Assembly: GCA_963763305.1 (NCBI GenBank)
Contig: CAVXNP010000001.1
Coordinates: 372,001 to 436,000 of the forward strand
Reading direction: 5' to 3'
Length of the DNA: 64,000 nt
Source of the DNA: CAVXNP01 sp963763305
GTDB lineage: Bacteria > Pseudomonadota > Gammaproteobacteria > Xanthomonadales > Rhodanobacteraceae
Shown here: positions 48,106 through 61,286 of the stretch, in pieces
Position numbering within the stretch: the stretch's first letter is position 1
How the letters are laid out: every line of letters begins with the position of its first letter
The notes under the pieces: generated by a model
The model's input: only the letters and a program-made list of their open reading frames with translations
What the model was told of the DNA's origin: nothing
The model's database searches: none
Translations under genes and position numbers: made by a program

Positions 48106-48180
48106 TGGTGGGTGCTGTAGGGATCGAACCTACGACCCTCGCCTTGTAAGGGCGACGCTCTACCGCTGAGCTAAGCACCC
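48106..48180 (-). tRNA. tRNA-Val (TAC)
   Basis: A 75-nt cloverleaf with acceptor GGGTGCT, anticodon loop CTTACAA and an encoded CCA. It lies 20 bp downstream of hupB, and both tRNAs may be co-transcribed with it. Confidence 0.96.
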
Positions 48181-48200
48181 AAAACCGAGCAGCTAGCCGC

Positions 48201-48473
48201 TCAGTTTAGGGCATCCTTGAGGGTCTTGCCAGCCTTGAAGGCGGGGACCTTGGAAGCCTTGATCTTGATCGTCTCGTTGGTCCGCGGGTTGCGACCGGTA
48301 CGCGCCGCGCGCTTGCGAACGGTGAACGTGCCAAAGCCGACGACCGACACGTCATCGCCCTTCTTCAGGGTCTTCTGCACGGTTTCGAAAAAGGCTTCCA
48401 GCGCACGGCCGGCGTCGGCCTTGGTGAGCTCGGCCTTTTCGGCGATGGCATTGATCAGATCGGTTTTATTCAT
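48201..48473 (-). CDS. hupB: DNA-binding protein HU-beta
   Basis: A 90-residue nucleoid protein. MNKTDLINAIAEKAELTKADA and the DNA-binding arm around FGTFTVRKRAARTGRNPRT are the HU signature, with the conserved Pro in GRNP. It is located between lon and ppiD, as in most gammaproteobacteria. Confidence 0.96.
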   Translation of the reverse strand: MNKTDLINAIAEKAELTKADAGRALEAFFETVQKTLKKGDDVSVVGFGTFTVRKRAARTGRNPRTNETIKIKASKVPAFKAGKTLKDALN

Positions 48474-48608
48474 TGAGACACTCCCTTAATACGGCTTTGC
48501 GGCCCGCGTGATCGGTGTGGGACGAGACACGCCGCCAGGTGTTTGGCGACCCCCCTCGGAACCCCGCAAACGCTACGCCGTGACTAGCGTGTCGATTGCG
48601 GTTCCGTC

Positions 48609-48638
48609 TTTATACCAGTGCGTCACCGCGCTCCGCAA
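48609..48638 (-). promoter_or_regulatory. Candidate sigma-70 promoter of hupB
   Basis: On the minus strand TTGCGG, 18-bp spacer, TATAAA (with TGG just before it). Transcription would start near 48601, leaving a leader of about 128 nt. Confidence 0.45.
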
Positions 48639-48761
48639 TACAAGACGCAGCAAGGCTTTCGACCCGATTGCGAGGACTTCCGGGCTTGCAAACCCGGACC
48701 CTGATCGCTGGGCACGCGCTCGCCCCCGCGGGGCACGCCGGAGGATTTGCCGGGCAAAAGA

Positions 48762-48783
48762 AACGGCCACCGAAGTGGCCGTT
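48762..48783 (-). terminator. Intrinsic terminator of lon with TTCG tetraloop
   Basis: On the minus strand AACGGCCAC-TTCG-GTGGCCGTT is followed by TCTTTTG, 15 bp after the lon stop. Confidence 0.85.
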
Positions 48784-48798
48784 GATTGATTGAAACTG

Positions 48799-51319
48799 TC
48801 AGTGAGCGCGGGTGCGGGCCTCGGCCGATTCCTCCGCCGGCGCCTCCACCGCACCGAGCTCCTTGTCCTTGCCATCGGCCGGACGCAGCGGATGTTCCAG
48901 AGCAATATCAAGCACCTGGTCGATCCAGCGCACCGCGTGGATATCCAGCGAGGAGGTGATGTTGGCCGGCATGTCGACCAGATCCTTCTTGTTCTCCTCG
49001 GGGATGATCACGGTGGTGATGCCGCCACGATGGGCCGCCAGCAGCTTCTCCTTGAGTCCGCCGATCGGCAGCACGCGCCCGCGCAGGGTGATCTCGCCGG
49101 TCATCGCGACCTCGGAGCGGACCGGCACCTTGGTCAGCGCCGAGACCAGGGCGGTGCACATGGCGATACCCGCGCTGGGACCGTCCTTGGGCGTGGCGCC
49201 CTCGGGAACATGGATGTGCACGTCGACCTTGTTGTGGAAATCCGGGTCGATACCCAGCAACTCGGCACGCGCGCGCACCACCGACATCGCCGCCTGGATG
49301 GACTCCTTCATGACGTCGCCAAGCTGGCCGGTATGCACCAGCCGGCCCTTGCCCGGCACGATGGACGACTCGATGCTCAGCAGCTCGCCGCCGACCGAGG
49401 TCCAGGCAAGGCCGGTGACCAGACCGACCTCGTTCTGCTGTTCCGCACGGCCGAAGTCGAAGCGCTTCACGCCCAGGTACTGCTCGATGTTGTCCGAGTC
49501 CACCACCACGCCGGTGGGCTTGAGCGCCTTGGCCTTGCCCTTGGTTGCCGCTGCCACCTTGGCCGGCTTGGCGCCGCCATTGGCGGCCTTGCCCTTGGCC
49601 TTCTTCACCGCGGCCAGGGTGATCTCCTTGACCACCTTGCGGCAGATCTTGGACACCTCGCGCTCCAGATTGCGCACGCCCGATTCGCGGGTGTAGTAGC
49701 GCACGATGTCGCGCAGGGCATCCTCGCTCACCGACAGCTCGTCCGGCTCCAGGCCATTGGCCTTGAGCTGCTTGGGCAGCAGGTAGCGCTGGGCGATCGC
49801 CAGCTTCTCGTCCTCGGTGTAGCCGGGGATGCGGATGACTTCCATGCGGTCCAGCAGCGGACCGGGGATGTGCAGCGAATTGGCCGTGGCGATCCACATC
49901 ACCTCGGACAGGTCCAGGTCGACCTCCAGGTAATGGTCGTTGAAGGCGTGGTTCTGTTCCGGGTCGAGCACCTCCAGCAACGCCGACGACGGGTCGCCGC
50001 GGAAATCCATCGACATCTTGTCGATCTCGTCCAGCACGAACAGCGGGTTGCGGCTGCCAACCTTGTTGAGGTTCTGCACGATGCGCCCGGGCATCGAGCC
50101 GATGTAGGTGCGCCGATGACCGCGGATCTCGGCCTCGTCGCGCACGCCACCCAGGCTCATTCGGATGAACTTGCGGTTGGTGGCCTTGGCGATCGACTGC
50201 CCCAGCGAGGTCTTGCCCACGCCGGGCGGACCGACCAGGCACAGGATCGGACCCTTCATGGTGTTCACGCGCTGCTGCACGGCCAGGTATTCCAGGATGC
50301 GATCCTTGACCTTCTCCAGGCCGAAGTGATCGGCGTCGAGCACCTCCTGGGCGATAGCCAGGTCCTTGTGCACCTTGGTCTTCTTCTTCCACGGCACGCC
50401 CAGCAGCCAGTCCAGGTAGTTGCGCACCACCGTGGCCTCGGCCGACATCGGCGACATCTGCTTGAGCTTGGCGAACTCCTGCTTGGCCTTGGTCAGGACC
50501 GCCTTGGGCATGCCCGCGGACTCGATCCGCTTCTGCAGCTCCTCGATCTCGTTGGTGCCGTCCTCGCCCTCGCCCAGCTCCTTCTGGATCGCCTTCATCT
50601 GCTCGTTGAGGTAGTACTCGCGCTGGCTCTTCTCCATCTGCGACTTCACGCGGCCGCGAATGCGCTTTTCCACCTGCTGCAGGTCCATCTCGCTGTCGAC
50701 CAGGCCGATCAGCAGCTCCAGCCGCTGACCGACATCGGCGGTCTCGAGCACCTTCTGCTTGTCGGCCATGCGCACCGACAGGTGCGCGGCGATCGAATCG
50801 GCCACGCGCGAGGGATCGTCGATGCCCGAGAGCGTCGCCAGCACTTCAGGCGGCAGCTTGCGGCTCTGCTTGACCAGTTGCTCGAACAGCGAGATCAGCG
50901 TGTGCGAGACCACGTCCAGTTCGCGGTCCTTGGTGCTGTAGACCGGCTCGATGACACGCGAGCGCGCGGTGAGCATGCCGCCGTCTTCGACATAGTCGTC
51001 GACCAGTACGCGCGCCTGACCTTCGACCAGCACCTTGACGGTACCGTCCGGAAGCTTGCAGCAGTTGCAGTACGCCGGCGACGGTGCCGACGCGGTGCAG
51101 GTCGTCGATCTCCGGATCGTCGATGTCCGGACTCTTCTGGGCCACCAGCAGGATCTGGCGCTCGCCTTCCATCGCACGCTCCAGCGCACGCATGGATTTG
51201 TCGCGGCCGACGAACAGCGGGATGACCATGTGGGGGTAGACGACCACGTCGCGCAATGGCAACACCGGGAGCGCCTCGATGGGGGCGCCGGTCGCTGGAA
51301 TGGAGGCGTGTTTTGCCAT
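48799..51319 (-). CDS. lon: ATP-dependent protease Lon (one frameshift)
   Basis: Cytoplasmic AAA+ protease. MAKHASIPATGAPIEALPVLPLRD starts the substrate-binding domain; Walker A is GPPGVGKTSLGQSIA; the proteolytic Ser/Lys dyad lies in PKDGPSAGIAMCTAL and the following GLKEKLLAA. An extra G at 51058 shifts the frame at about residue 87; removing it gives 839 residues. Between the ATPase and protease domains there is a low-complexity Ala/Lys linker (VKKAKGKAANGGAKPAKVAA) longer than in E. coli Lon. clpX lies upstream on the same strand with a terminator between. Confidence 0.95.
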
Positions 51320-51470
51320 TGGAAATACCTCGGGGAGTTACACGAAATCTTCACCCCGACACTGCGCCGGAGGCATCACTACGTCAAGTGTAGGCGACCA
51401 TGCGGACAGTCAAGTCTGTGTCGGGTTTGGCAAACGGATTGAGCCTGGCAAACGGGGCCATATCAGCAAA

Positions 51471-51498
51471 GCGGCCCCGACGAGAACGCCGGGGCCGC
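51471..51498 (-). terminator. Hairpin after clpX
   Basis: GCGGCCCC and GGGGCCGC pair across 12 bases; on the minus strand TTTG follows. It lies between the clpX stop and the lon leader. Confidence 0.55.
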
Positions 51499-51525
51499 GG
51501 GGGTTTGCCAGGAGCTGGCGGGCAC

Positions 51526-52821
<1,296 letters not shown>

Positions 52822-52923
52822 GCTTGGTACCCGCTCAGATCAGTTGCAAGGCGAGAATAGCATAGCGCTCCGCGTCCGCCAGGAACGCGAAGCAGGCCTC
52901 CTCACCAGGGTAAACGGCCGTGC

Positions 52924-53553
52924 TCAGGCCGACTTGACGGTTTCGCCCGAGCGACGATCCAGCACCGTATCGATCAGGCCATAGGCCTGCGCGTCGGCGG
53001 CGCTCATGAAGCGGTCGCGCTCCATGTCGCGCTCGATCTTCTCCAGCGGCTGACCGGTATGGTCCACATACAGCTGGTTCAGGCGCTGGCGGATGTACAG
53101 GATCTCGCGTGCCTGGATCTCGATGTCGGTGGCCTGGCCCTGCGCGCCACCGGACGGCTGGTGGATCATCACCCGCGAGTTCGGCAGCGAGAAGCGCTTG
53201 CCCTTGGCACCGGCCATCAGCAGCAGCGAACCGGCGCTGCAGGCCTGGCCGATGCACATGGTGCTGATGTCCGGCTTGACGAACTGCATCGTGTCGTAGA
53301 TCGCCAGGCCGGCGGTGACCGCGCCGCCGGGGCTGTTGATGTACAGGTGGATGTCCTTGTCGGGATTTTCCGACTCCAGGAACAGCATCTGCGCAATCAG
53401 CACGTTGGCCACCTGGTCGTTGACTTCACCGACCAGGAAGATCACGCGCTCTTTCAGCAGCCGCGAATAGATGTCGTACGACCGCTCGCCACGAGCGGTC
53501 TGCTCGATGACCATGGGTACGAGGTTGAGGTTCTGGATCGGATCCATGGCCAT
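52924..53553 (-). CDS. clpP: ATP-dependent Clp protease proteolytic subunit ClpP
   Basis: Self-compartmentalised serine protease. The 209-residue protein has catalytic Ser106 in CIGQACSAGSLLLMAGA and His131 in RVMIHQPSGG; the triad Asp follows in the RDRFMSA region. The N-terminal propeptide reads MAMDPIQNLNLVPMVIEQT. A start 2 codons later (MDP) is possible. Confidence 0.97.
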   Translation of the reverse strand: MAMDPIQNLNLVPMVIEQTARGERSYDIYSRLLKERVIFLVGEVNDQVANVLIAQMLFLESENPDKDIHLYINSPGGAVTAGLAIYDTMQFVKPDISTMCIGQACSAGSLLLMAGAKGKRFSLPNSRVMIHQPSGGAQGQATDIEIQAREILYIRQRLNQLYVDHTGQPLEKIERDMERDRFMSAADAQAYGLIDTVLDRRSGETVKSA

Positions 53554-53614
53554 GCTTGCGGCTCTCCGGTAATAGGTCTTGAAATGGGTGCCAGCAGGGC
53601 GGAAAGGGCCCGCC

Positions 53615-54907
53615 TCAGGCACCTGCCGGACGCATCACCTCGTCGAAACCCAGGTTCTGGACGGTGGTGTTGGCATGCTCGGCCACCCACTCCGCCACCT
53701 GGTCTTCCATCACGCGATTCTGCAACCCGGACATCATCTGGGGGTCGCCGTTGTAGAGTTCAATGACCTTCTCGGGCTCCTCATAGGTCGAGGCGATCGC
53801 GGCCAGCTGCTCGGCTACACGCTTGCGGTCGATCTTCAGCTCCTGCTTGCGGGCGATCTCGCTCATCAACAGGCCGGCGACCACGCGCTTGCGGGCCATC
53901 GGCAGCGCCGCTTCCACCAGCTGCGGCGGCGGCTGCTGACCCTGCGGCACGCTGCCGGCGGCCAGATTGCGCGCCTCGGCCTGCACCATCATGTTCGGTA
54001 CGTCGAGCTCACTATGCGCCTCGGCCAGCTTCTCGGCCACCTCGGACTTCAGGCGGGCCATCAGGGTGGCCTTCAGCTCCCGCTCCAGGTTGCCGCGCAC
54101 CTCCTTGCGGAAGGTGTCCAGGTCACCGTCCTCGATCCCGAACAGCTTGACGAAGTCGGCATCGACCTCCGGCAATTGCGGCTCCTGCACCTTGACCACC
54201 TTGAAGCTGACCTTGGCGGTCTTGCCGGCGAGCTGGTCGTTGCGGAAGTCTTCCGGAAACGCGATCTGCTCCTCGAACTCCTCGTCGGCCTGGTGGCCGG
54301 TCAAGGCCTCGTCCAGCGCCTTGAACAGGGTGCCCGAGCCCACCACGCTGCCGGCGCGCTCCAGGCCCTCGGTCGGGAAGCGATAGTCGCCCGCCTCGGC
54401 GGCGTACTCGAACATCACGAAGTCGCCTTCCTTCGAAGCGCGATCGACCGTGTCGAAGCTGCGGCGCTGCTGACGCAGGGTCTCGATCATCTTCTCGATG
54501 TCGGCATCGCTCACCTCGGCCGCCGGGCGGGTGATCTGGAGCGCAGCCACGTCGACCTCGGGGAACTCCGGCATCACCTCGAAGGTGGCGGTGTAGGCGA
54601 TCTCGCCGTTCTCGGCGTTGCCGGTGGTATCGATCGACGGGTTGGCGACCGGACGCAGGCTCTCTTTCTCCAGGGCCTCGCGAAGGGTGCCGCCGATCAG
54701 GTCGGACAGAACCTCGCCGCGCACCTGCGAGCCATAGCGCTGCTTGATCACCGCGGCCGGCACCTTGCCCGGACGGAAGCCCTTCAGCCTGACCGTACGG
54801 CCCATCTCGGCGATCCGCTCGCTGACCTTGGACTCGTACTGTTCTGCCGGAAACCGGACCGTGAGCTTGCGCTCGAGCTTGCCGACGTTCTCAACCGAAA
54901 ACTGCAT
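53615..54907 (-). CDS. tig: Trigger factor
   Basis: Ribosome-associated chaperone with prolyl isomerase activity. The 430-residue protein has the ribosome-binding loop GFRPGKVP (43-50) and a PPIase domain from about 160 (SKEGDFVMFEYAAE, FKALDEALTGHQADEEFEE). The C-terminal cradle is helical with YNGDPQMMSGL and VMEDQVAEWV near the end. Order tig-clpP-clpX-lon is conserved across gammaproteobacteria. Confidence 0.96.
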   Translation of the reverse strand: MQFSVENVGKLERKLTVRFPAEQYESKVSERIAEMGRTVRLKGFRPGKVPAAVIKQRYGSQVRGEVLSDLIGGTLREALEKESLRPVANPSIDTTGNAENGEIAYTATFEVMPEFPEVDVAALQITRPAAEVSDADIEKMIETLRQQRRSFDTVDRASKEGDFVMFEYAAEAGDYRFPTEGLERAGSVVGSGTLFKALDEALTGHQADEEFEEQIAFPEDFRNDQLAGKTAKVSFKVVKVQEPQLPEVDADFVKLFGIEDGDLDTFRKEVRGNLERELKATLMARLKSEVAEKLAEAHSELDVPNMMVQAEARNLAAGSVPQGQQPPPQLVEAALPMARKRVVAGLLMSEIARKQELKIDRKRVAEQLAAIASTYEEPEKVIELYNGDPQMMSGLQNRVMEDQVAEWVAEHANTTVQNLGFDEVMRPAGA

Positions 54908-54978
54908 GACTTCTCCTGATAACTCTCGTCGCGGGCCTGTCCGATCGCTCAGGGTCGGCCACAAAATGGATCCGGGGT

Positions 54979-55064
54979 TGGTGCGAAAGGGGGGACTCGA
55001 ACCCCCACGGGGGTTACCCGCCAGTACCTAAAACTGGTGCGTCTACCAATTTCGCCACTTTCGC
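54979..55064 (-). tRNA. tRNA-Leu (TAG)
   Basis: An 86-nt class II tRNA with acceptor GCGAAAG/CTTTCGC, anticodon loop TTTAGGT, long variable arm and an encoded CCA. Confidence 0.95.
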
Positions 55065-55427
55065 GCTCGTCATCGACCGGAGCCGGCACCGCTTCCTGAA
55101 ACGGGAACAAGGCCATCCGGCCCTGCCGCCCATCGGAGTCTGCCGCCGACGCAAGTGGATGTTTCCGTTACCCCCAAAGCAGGGCATTTTAAGGTTGTGC
55201 CGGTCGCAAGCACAAGCAGCCGTCGCGGCTGCGCCGATTGCCGGGCCGCGCGCTGCGGGCCGGTCACCATGCCGGGGCCGGTGGACCGGCAGCAACCAGC
55301 GGCGCGCCAACCGTCCCGGCGACGGCCGCCTGCAAGGGGGCCGGCTGTCCGCGCAAGCGCCGCCCGCCTGCCGCACGCCCGTCCCGAACGCAAAAACGGC
55401 CCGCGTTTCCGCGAGCCGTTCTGCGTT
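55065..55427. other. Spacer between tRNA-Leu and the tRNA-Lys group
   Basis: 363 bp. Open frames exist on both strands but show no motif and are Arg/Pro-rich; I see no credible gene. It holds the terminator of the upstream tRNA group. Confidence 0.6.
55392..55420 (-). terminator. Intrinsic terminator downstream of the Arg-Pro-Arg-His-Lys tRNAs
   Basis: On the minus strand ACGGCTCGCG, a short A-rich loop, then CGCGGGCCGT and TTTTTGCG. It begins about 8 bp after the tRNA-Lys CCA. Confidence 0.85.
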
Positions 55428-55503
<76 letters not shown>

Positions 55504-55518
55504 TTGAAACTTTTAATT

Positions 55519-55596
55519 TGGGGTGAGCGATGGGATTCGAACCCACGACATCCGGAATCACAATCCGGGACTCTAACCAACTGAGCTACGCCCACC
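55519..55596 (-). tRNA. tRNA-His (GTG)
   Basis: Acceptor GTGGGCG/CGCTCAC plus the extra G at -1 pairing with C73, anticodon GTG and an encoded CCA. Confidence 0.94.
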
Positions 55597-55610
55597 GTAA
55601 AACGTAAGAC

Positions 55611-55687
55611 TGGCGCGCCTGACAGGAATCGAACCTGTAACCGTCGGCTTAGAAGGCCGATGCTCTATCCGGTTGAGCTACAGGCGC
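55611..55687 (-). tRNA. tRNA-Arg (TCT)
   Basis: A 77-nt cloverleaf with acceptor GCGCCTG/CAGGCGC, anticodon TCT and an encoded CCA. Confidence 0.95.
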
Positions 55688-55719
55688 ATGGTCCGAGCAT
55701 GAGCCCGAGGTGCGCCTGA

Positions 55720-55796
55720 TGGTCGGGGCAGAGGGATTCGAACCCCCGACTTTTGCGTCCCAAACGCAACGCTCTACCAGACTGAGCTATACCCCG
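55720..55796 (-). tRNA. tRNA-Pro (TGG)
   Basis: A 77-nt cloverleaf with acceptor CGGGGTA/TGCCCCG, anticodon loop TTTGGGA and an encoded CCA. Confidence 0.95.
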
Positions 55797-55959
55797 GTGT
55801 TCGAATCCTGGTGGCGTTTCTCACCAAGCTTTCAAATGCTACGGGTGACGCTTGTTCCAGTCAATCCGTATGAAGCTCACCGAACCCTTCCTGTCCGGCC
55901 CCGCAACGTTTCCGTTGCGGGAACAAGTCACGACACGTACGTCATGCCTTGCCATAAAT

Positions 55960-56036
55960 TGGTGCGCCCGGAGAGATTCGAACTCCCGACCACCTAGTTC
56001 GTAGCCAGGTACTCTATCCAACTGAGCTACGGGCGC
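55960..56036 (-). tRNA. tRNA-Arg (ACG)
   Basis: A 77-nt cloverleaf with acceptor GCGCCCG/CGGGCGC, anticodon loop CTACGAA and an encoded CCA. The 163 bp to the tRNA-Pro gene hold no gene. Confidence 0.95.
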
Positions 56037-56302
56037 AGGGTAAAGCTGATTTTCTTCCTGCCGGGCCTCTCTTCTTGGGAGGTGCCGAAGCAAGAAGCGG
56101 AATTATTCAGACTTGGAGCGGTTGCGTCAATAGTTTTGTGAAAAATTTTTCCGCGCGTGCGGCCCGATCGCCTTGGCCTGGTGCTGCCCGCAAGGCCATT
56201 TGGCCATCCATACGGAACACGCCCGGGCGACCAGCCGCACCGCACCACTGATGCGGCAGGGGCGGCCGGAGCCGCCCCTGCCCGCCTGCGCTCGCGGGCC
56301 GA

Positions 56303-58251
<1,949 letters not shown>

Positions 58252-58255
<4 letters not shown>

Positions 58256-58902
58256 GCGCGGTTCTCGTCCTTTGGCCCGACCCCCGGCTTCATGCCGGTG
58301 GCGAGCGCATACACCTCTCGCGAACGCGCGCGGGAGGCCTTGGGTTTACGCATGGTCACCCGCGTGAAGTCCGCGCGCAAGCTGCGTAGGTAGTCATCGA
58401 AACCGGCGCCCTGGAACAACTTGATCAGGAACGACCCGCCCGGCTTGAGCCAGTGCCGGCTGAAATCCAGCGCCAGTTCGGCCAGGTCCATCGCACGGAT
58501 CTGGTCGGCCAGCGCCACACCACTCATATTGGGGGCCATATCGGACAGCACAAGATCCACCTTCTGCCCGTCCAGCCGGCTTTCCAGTGTCCGCAGCACG
58601 GACTCCTCGCGAAAGTCGCCCTGCAGGAAGTCCACCCCGGCAATGCCCTGCATTGGCAGGATGTCCAGCGCCACCACGGTGCCGGTGTCGCCCAGCCGCT
58701 TGCGCACCATCTGCGACCAGCTGCCCGGCGCCGCGCCCAGGTCGACCACGCGGATGCCCGGCTTGAGCAACCGGTCGCGCTCGATCAGCTCCTCCAGCTT
58801 GAACGCCGCGCGCGAGCGCAGTCCTTCGGCCTGGGCCTTTTTCACGTAGACATCGTCGAAATGTTCCCGCAGCCAGCGGGAACTGCTTTTGCTGCGGGAC
58901 AT
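58252..58902 (-). CDS. rlmE: 23S rRNA 2'-O-methyltransferase RlmE (FtsJ/RrmJ)
   Basis: Methylates U2552 of 23S rRNA. The 216-residue protein has RSRAAFKLEEL with the first catalytic Lys, the SAM motif VVDLGAAPGSWSQ, LSDMAPNMSGV with the catalytic Asp, and FLIKLFQGAG with the second Lys. It is translationally coupled to ftsH, the classical rlmE-ftsH pair. Confidence 0.96.
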
Positions 58903-58983
58903 TCGGCAACGCCACAGGTAGGGGAAAGACAGGCTGCATGATACCCTTTGCGGCCCGCCCGCCGCGAATCCGAGACTGAACGA

Positions 58984-59280
58984 ATGGCCCTTTCCCCCTC
59001 GCAGCGCCGCTATCTGCGCAGCCTTGCCCACGACCTGCACGCGGTGGTCATGCTGGGCGCCAAGGGCGCCACCGAGGCGGTGGTGAAAGAGCTGGACGTG
59101 GCCCTGGCCCATCATGAACTGGTCAAGGTCAAGCTGTCCGGCGGCGACAAGGACGAGCGCGACGCGCAGATCCAGGTGCTGGTCGACGGCACCGGTGCCC
59201 AGAGCGTGCAGCAGATCGGTCACGTGGTGGTGCTGTTCCGCCGCAACGAGGACGAGCCCAAGCTCGCCCTGCCCCGCTGA
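58984..59280 (+). CDS. yhbY: YhbY-family ribosome assembly RNA-binding protein
   Basis: A 98-residue CRM-domain protein. MALSPSQRRYLRSLAHDL is followed by VMLGAKGATEAVVKELDVAL, the basic GxxG-type RNA-binding pattern, and HHELVKVKL. It is divergent from rlmE, the usual arrangement. The start was placed at the ATG that aligns with the family; an earlier in-frame codon would extend into the rlmE promoter region. Confidence 0.93.
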   Translation: MALSPSQRRYLRSLAHDLHAVVMLGAKGATEAVVKELDVALAHHELVKVKLSGGDKDERDAQIQVLVDGTGAQSVQQIGHVVVLFRRNEDEPKLALPR

Positions 59281-59290
59281 GGCCGCGGCG

Positions 59291-59677
59291 GTGGACCTGT
59301 CGCTGGAACGGCCCGGTGGTGATTTCCTCTACGTACGCCGCGTCGGCGAGCAGGCGATCGTGGTCAACGAGCGCGAGGTGCGCGGCAGCTTCCTGCTGGC
59401 ACCGGACCGGATCGAGCCATGGCCGGTGCATGACACCGGATCGCTGGCCGAGGAGCACATCGAGGCGGTGCTGGCACTGGAACCCGAAGTGGTACTGCTG
59501 GGTAGCGGTGGCCGGCAGGTATTCCCCGCGCCGGCGTTCCTGGCCGGCTTCCTGCGCCAGGGCGTGGGCATCGAGGTGATGGACAATGCCGCCGCCGCGC
59601 GCACCTACGACCTGCTCGCCGGAGAGGGGCGCCGCGTGGTAGCGGCCTTCATCCTGCCGCCGGATGAGGCCGGCTAG
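59291..59677 (+). CDS. Mth938-domain (DUF498) protein
   Basis: A 128-residue protein starting with GTG 10 bp after the yhbY stop. It has the Mth938/NDUFAF3 pattern: VRRVGEQAIVVNEREVRGSFLLAPDRIEPWPV, then EVVLLGSGGRQVFPAP with the conserved glycines, and VEVMDNAAAARTYDLLAGEGR. Relatives include a mitochondrial complex I assembly factor, but the role in bacteria is unsettled. It is probably co-transcribed with yhbY. Confidence 0.88.
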   Translation: MDLSLERPGGDFLYVRRVGEQAIVVNEREVRGSFLLAPDRIEPWPVHDTGSLAEEHIEAVLALEPEVVLLGSGGRQVFPAPAFLAGFLRQGVGIEVMDNAAAARTYDLLAGEGRRVVAAFILPPDEAG

Positions 59678-59743
59678 CCCCAGGCACTTTCCCCGCAAGA
59701 CAAACGCGCACACCTGGCCGAGGGCTCGACCGGGTGTGCGGGA

Positions 59744-60569
59744 TCAGCGCGGCGGCAGGTAATCGAGTGGATCGACCGGGTTGCCGTTCTGGCGGATCTG
59801 GAACTGCAGCTCGTCGCGCGGCGCACCGGTGGCACCCATCTCGGCGATCTGCTGGCCGGCGCTGACGCGCTGCCCTTCCTTCACCAGGCGCTTGCGGTTG
59901 TGCCCGTAGGCCGACAGGAAACTGTCGTTGTGCTTGATGATCACCAGCTCGCCATAGCCGACCAGGCCATTGCCGCTGTAGACGACCACGCCATCGGCGG
60001 CCGCGCGCACCGGTTCGCCGCCCTTGCCGGCCAACTCGATGCCCGGGATCGCGTCGCCGCTCTTGAAGCGCTTGATCAGCGAGCCGTCGGCTGGCCAGCG
60101 CCACTGCACCCCGCCGGCCGAGCGTGAACTGCCACGCGGGATCGGGGCGGACGTGACCACCGGTGCGGCAGGCGTGGGGGCTGCGGCCACCGGTGCGGTC
60201 GGGGTGAAGCCCTTCGACGGCACCGCGCGCGTGGGCGCTCGCACCACGGCCACCTGCCGCGACGGCGTCCGCCGCCCGCGCGCGCCGGCCCGGTGACAGC
60301 CGCAGCACCTGCCCCGGCCAGATGGTGTAGGGGGAGTCGATGCCGTTCCACCGGGCCAAGTCGCGGAAATCGACCCCGGCGCGGAAGGCGATCGAATACA
60401 GCGTATCGCCACGCACCACGCGGTAGCTTCCGTGCAGCGACGGCTCGGCGTGGCTGGCGTAGTTGGCATGGCCGCGTGCGGGCTGGATTCTCACCGAGCG
60501 GTGCATCGGCCCGCAGGCGGACAGGACCAGTACAGTGCAGGCGACGCACCCGCGTATCCATGGCTTCAT
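59744..60569 (-). CDS. nlpD: NlpD/LppB-like lipoprotein with LysM and LytM domains (one frameshift)
   Basis: Murein hydrolase activator. The sequence begins MKPWIRGCVACTVLVLSAC (lipobox LSAC), a LysM domain (YRVVRGDTLYSIAFRAGVDFRDLARWN), a Pro/Ala-rich linker where a single-base frame change near 60285 occurs, then an M23/LytM domain (WPADGSLIKRF, GEPVRAAADGVVVYSGNGL, ELVIIKHNDSFLSAYGHN, LQFQIRQNGNPVDP). Degenerate zinc ligands (HND where active enzymes have HxD/HxH) suggest an activator rather than a hydrolase. It is downstream of surE-pcm-yqaA, as in many gammaproteobacteria. Confidence 0.9.
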
Positions 60570-60637
60570 GCCCGGCAGCATACCGAGCGCGGCCGGCTTT
60601 TTCATGCGCCCGCCTGCCCGCTGATCCCCTTGCACGG

Positions 60638-61254
60638 TCAATGCGATACCCACCACCACAGCAGCAGCGCGGCCAGGATGGCCAGCGCGGCCCAGCCGAT
60701 ACGCTCGACGTGCCTGTGCAGCAACGCCTCGCGCCCGCTCGCCGAACATGCGGACCAGCAACGCCAGCAGCTATACGCGCTTGCCCCGCCCCAGCGCCAT
60801 GCACAGCAGGAACGGGATCAGCGGGACGCCGACGATGCCCGAGGCCCAGGTGACGAACTTCATCGGCACCACCGGCTGCAGCGCCGCCAGCAGTCAGCAC
60901 CAGCATCAGGCCCCAGAAATGCGTGGTCATCTGCGCGCGCAGGCTGGTCCACGCCCCGCTCGATCGGCGCCAGCAGGTGCAGGTCGGCCAGCAACGGCTC
61001 GCAACGCCTCGAAGGCCAAGTGCCCCAGTGCGTAGCCGACCAGCGAGCCGAGCAGCGAGAACAGCAGGCTGACACTGGCGAAGCGGAACGCCTTGGCGCC
61101 GGTGGCCGAGCATCATCGGCGCCAGCATCACCTCGGGCATGATCGGGAAAGATGAAGGCCTCGACGAAGCTCGAGCCCGCACAGGTAGAGACTCGCGCGG
61201 CGGATGGCGCGACCAGCGCAGCGCGCGCGCGTACAGCGGTCCGAACAGGCGCAT
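60638..61254 (-). CDS. yqaA: DedA/YqaA-family membrane protein (frameshifted)
   Basis: The start MRLFGPLYARALRWSRH, then EAFIFPIMPEVMLAPM (readable in a shifted frame), and an end at the TGA at 60638 preceded by LLLWWW match the YqaA-like SNARE-associated (DedA) family that follows pcm in Xanthomonadales. Several single-base frame changes between 60750 and 61150 prevent a clean translation. Predicted 5-6 membrane segments; role unknown, possibly lipid transport. Confidence 0.7.
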
Positions 61255-61286
61255 CAGGCAGCGCCCCCGCCGCGTGCCGGGCACGC

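Larger units (their letters stand above)
48474..48798. other. lon-hupB intergenic region
   Basis: 325 bp without a gene. It holds the hupB promoter candidate and the lon terminator described separately. Confidence 0.7.

Noticed and set aside
48790..51225. An 811-codon plus-strand frame opposite lon
   Set aside because: It mirrors the high-GC codon pattern of lon, is His/Leu/Gln-rich and has no motif.
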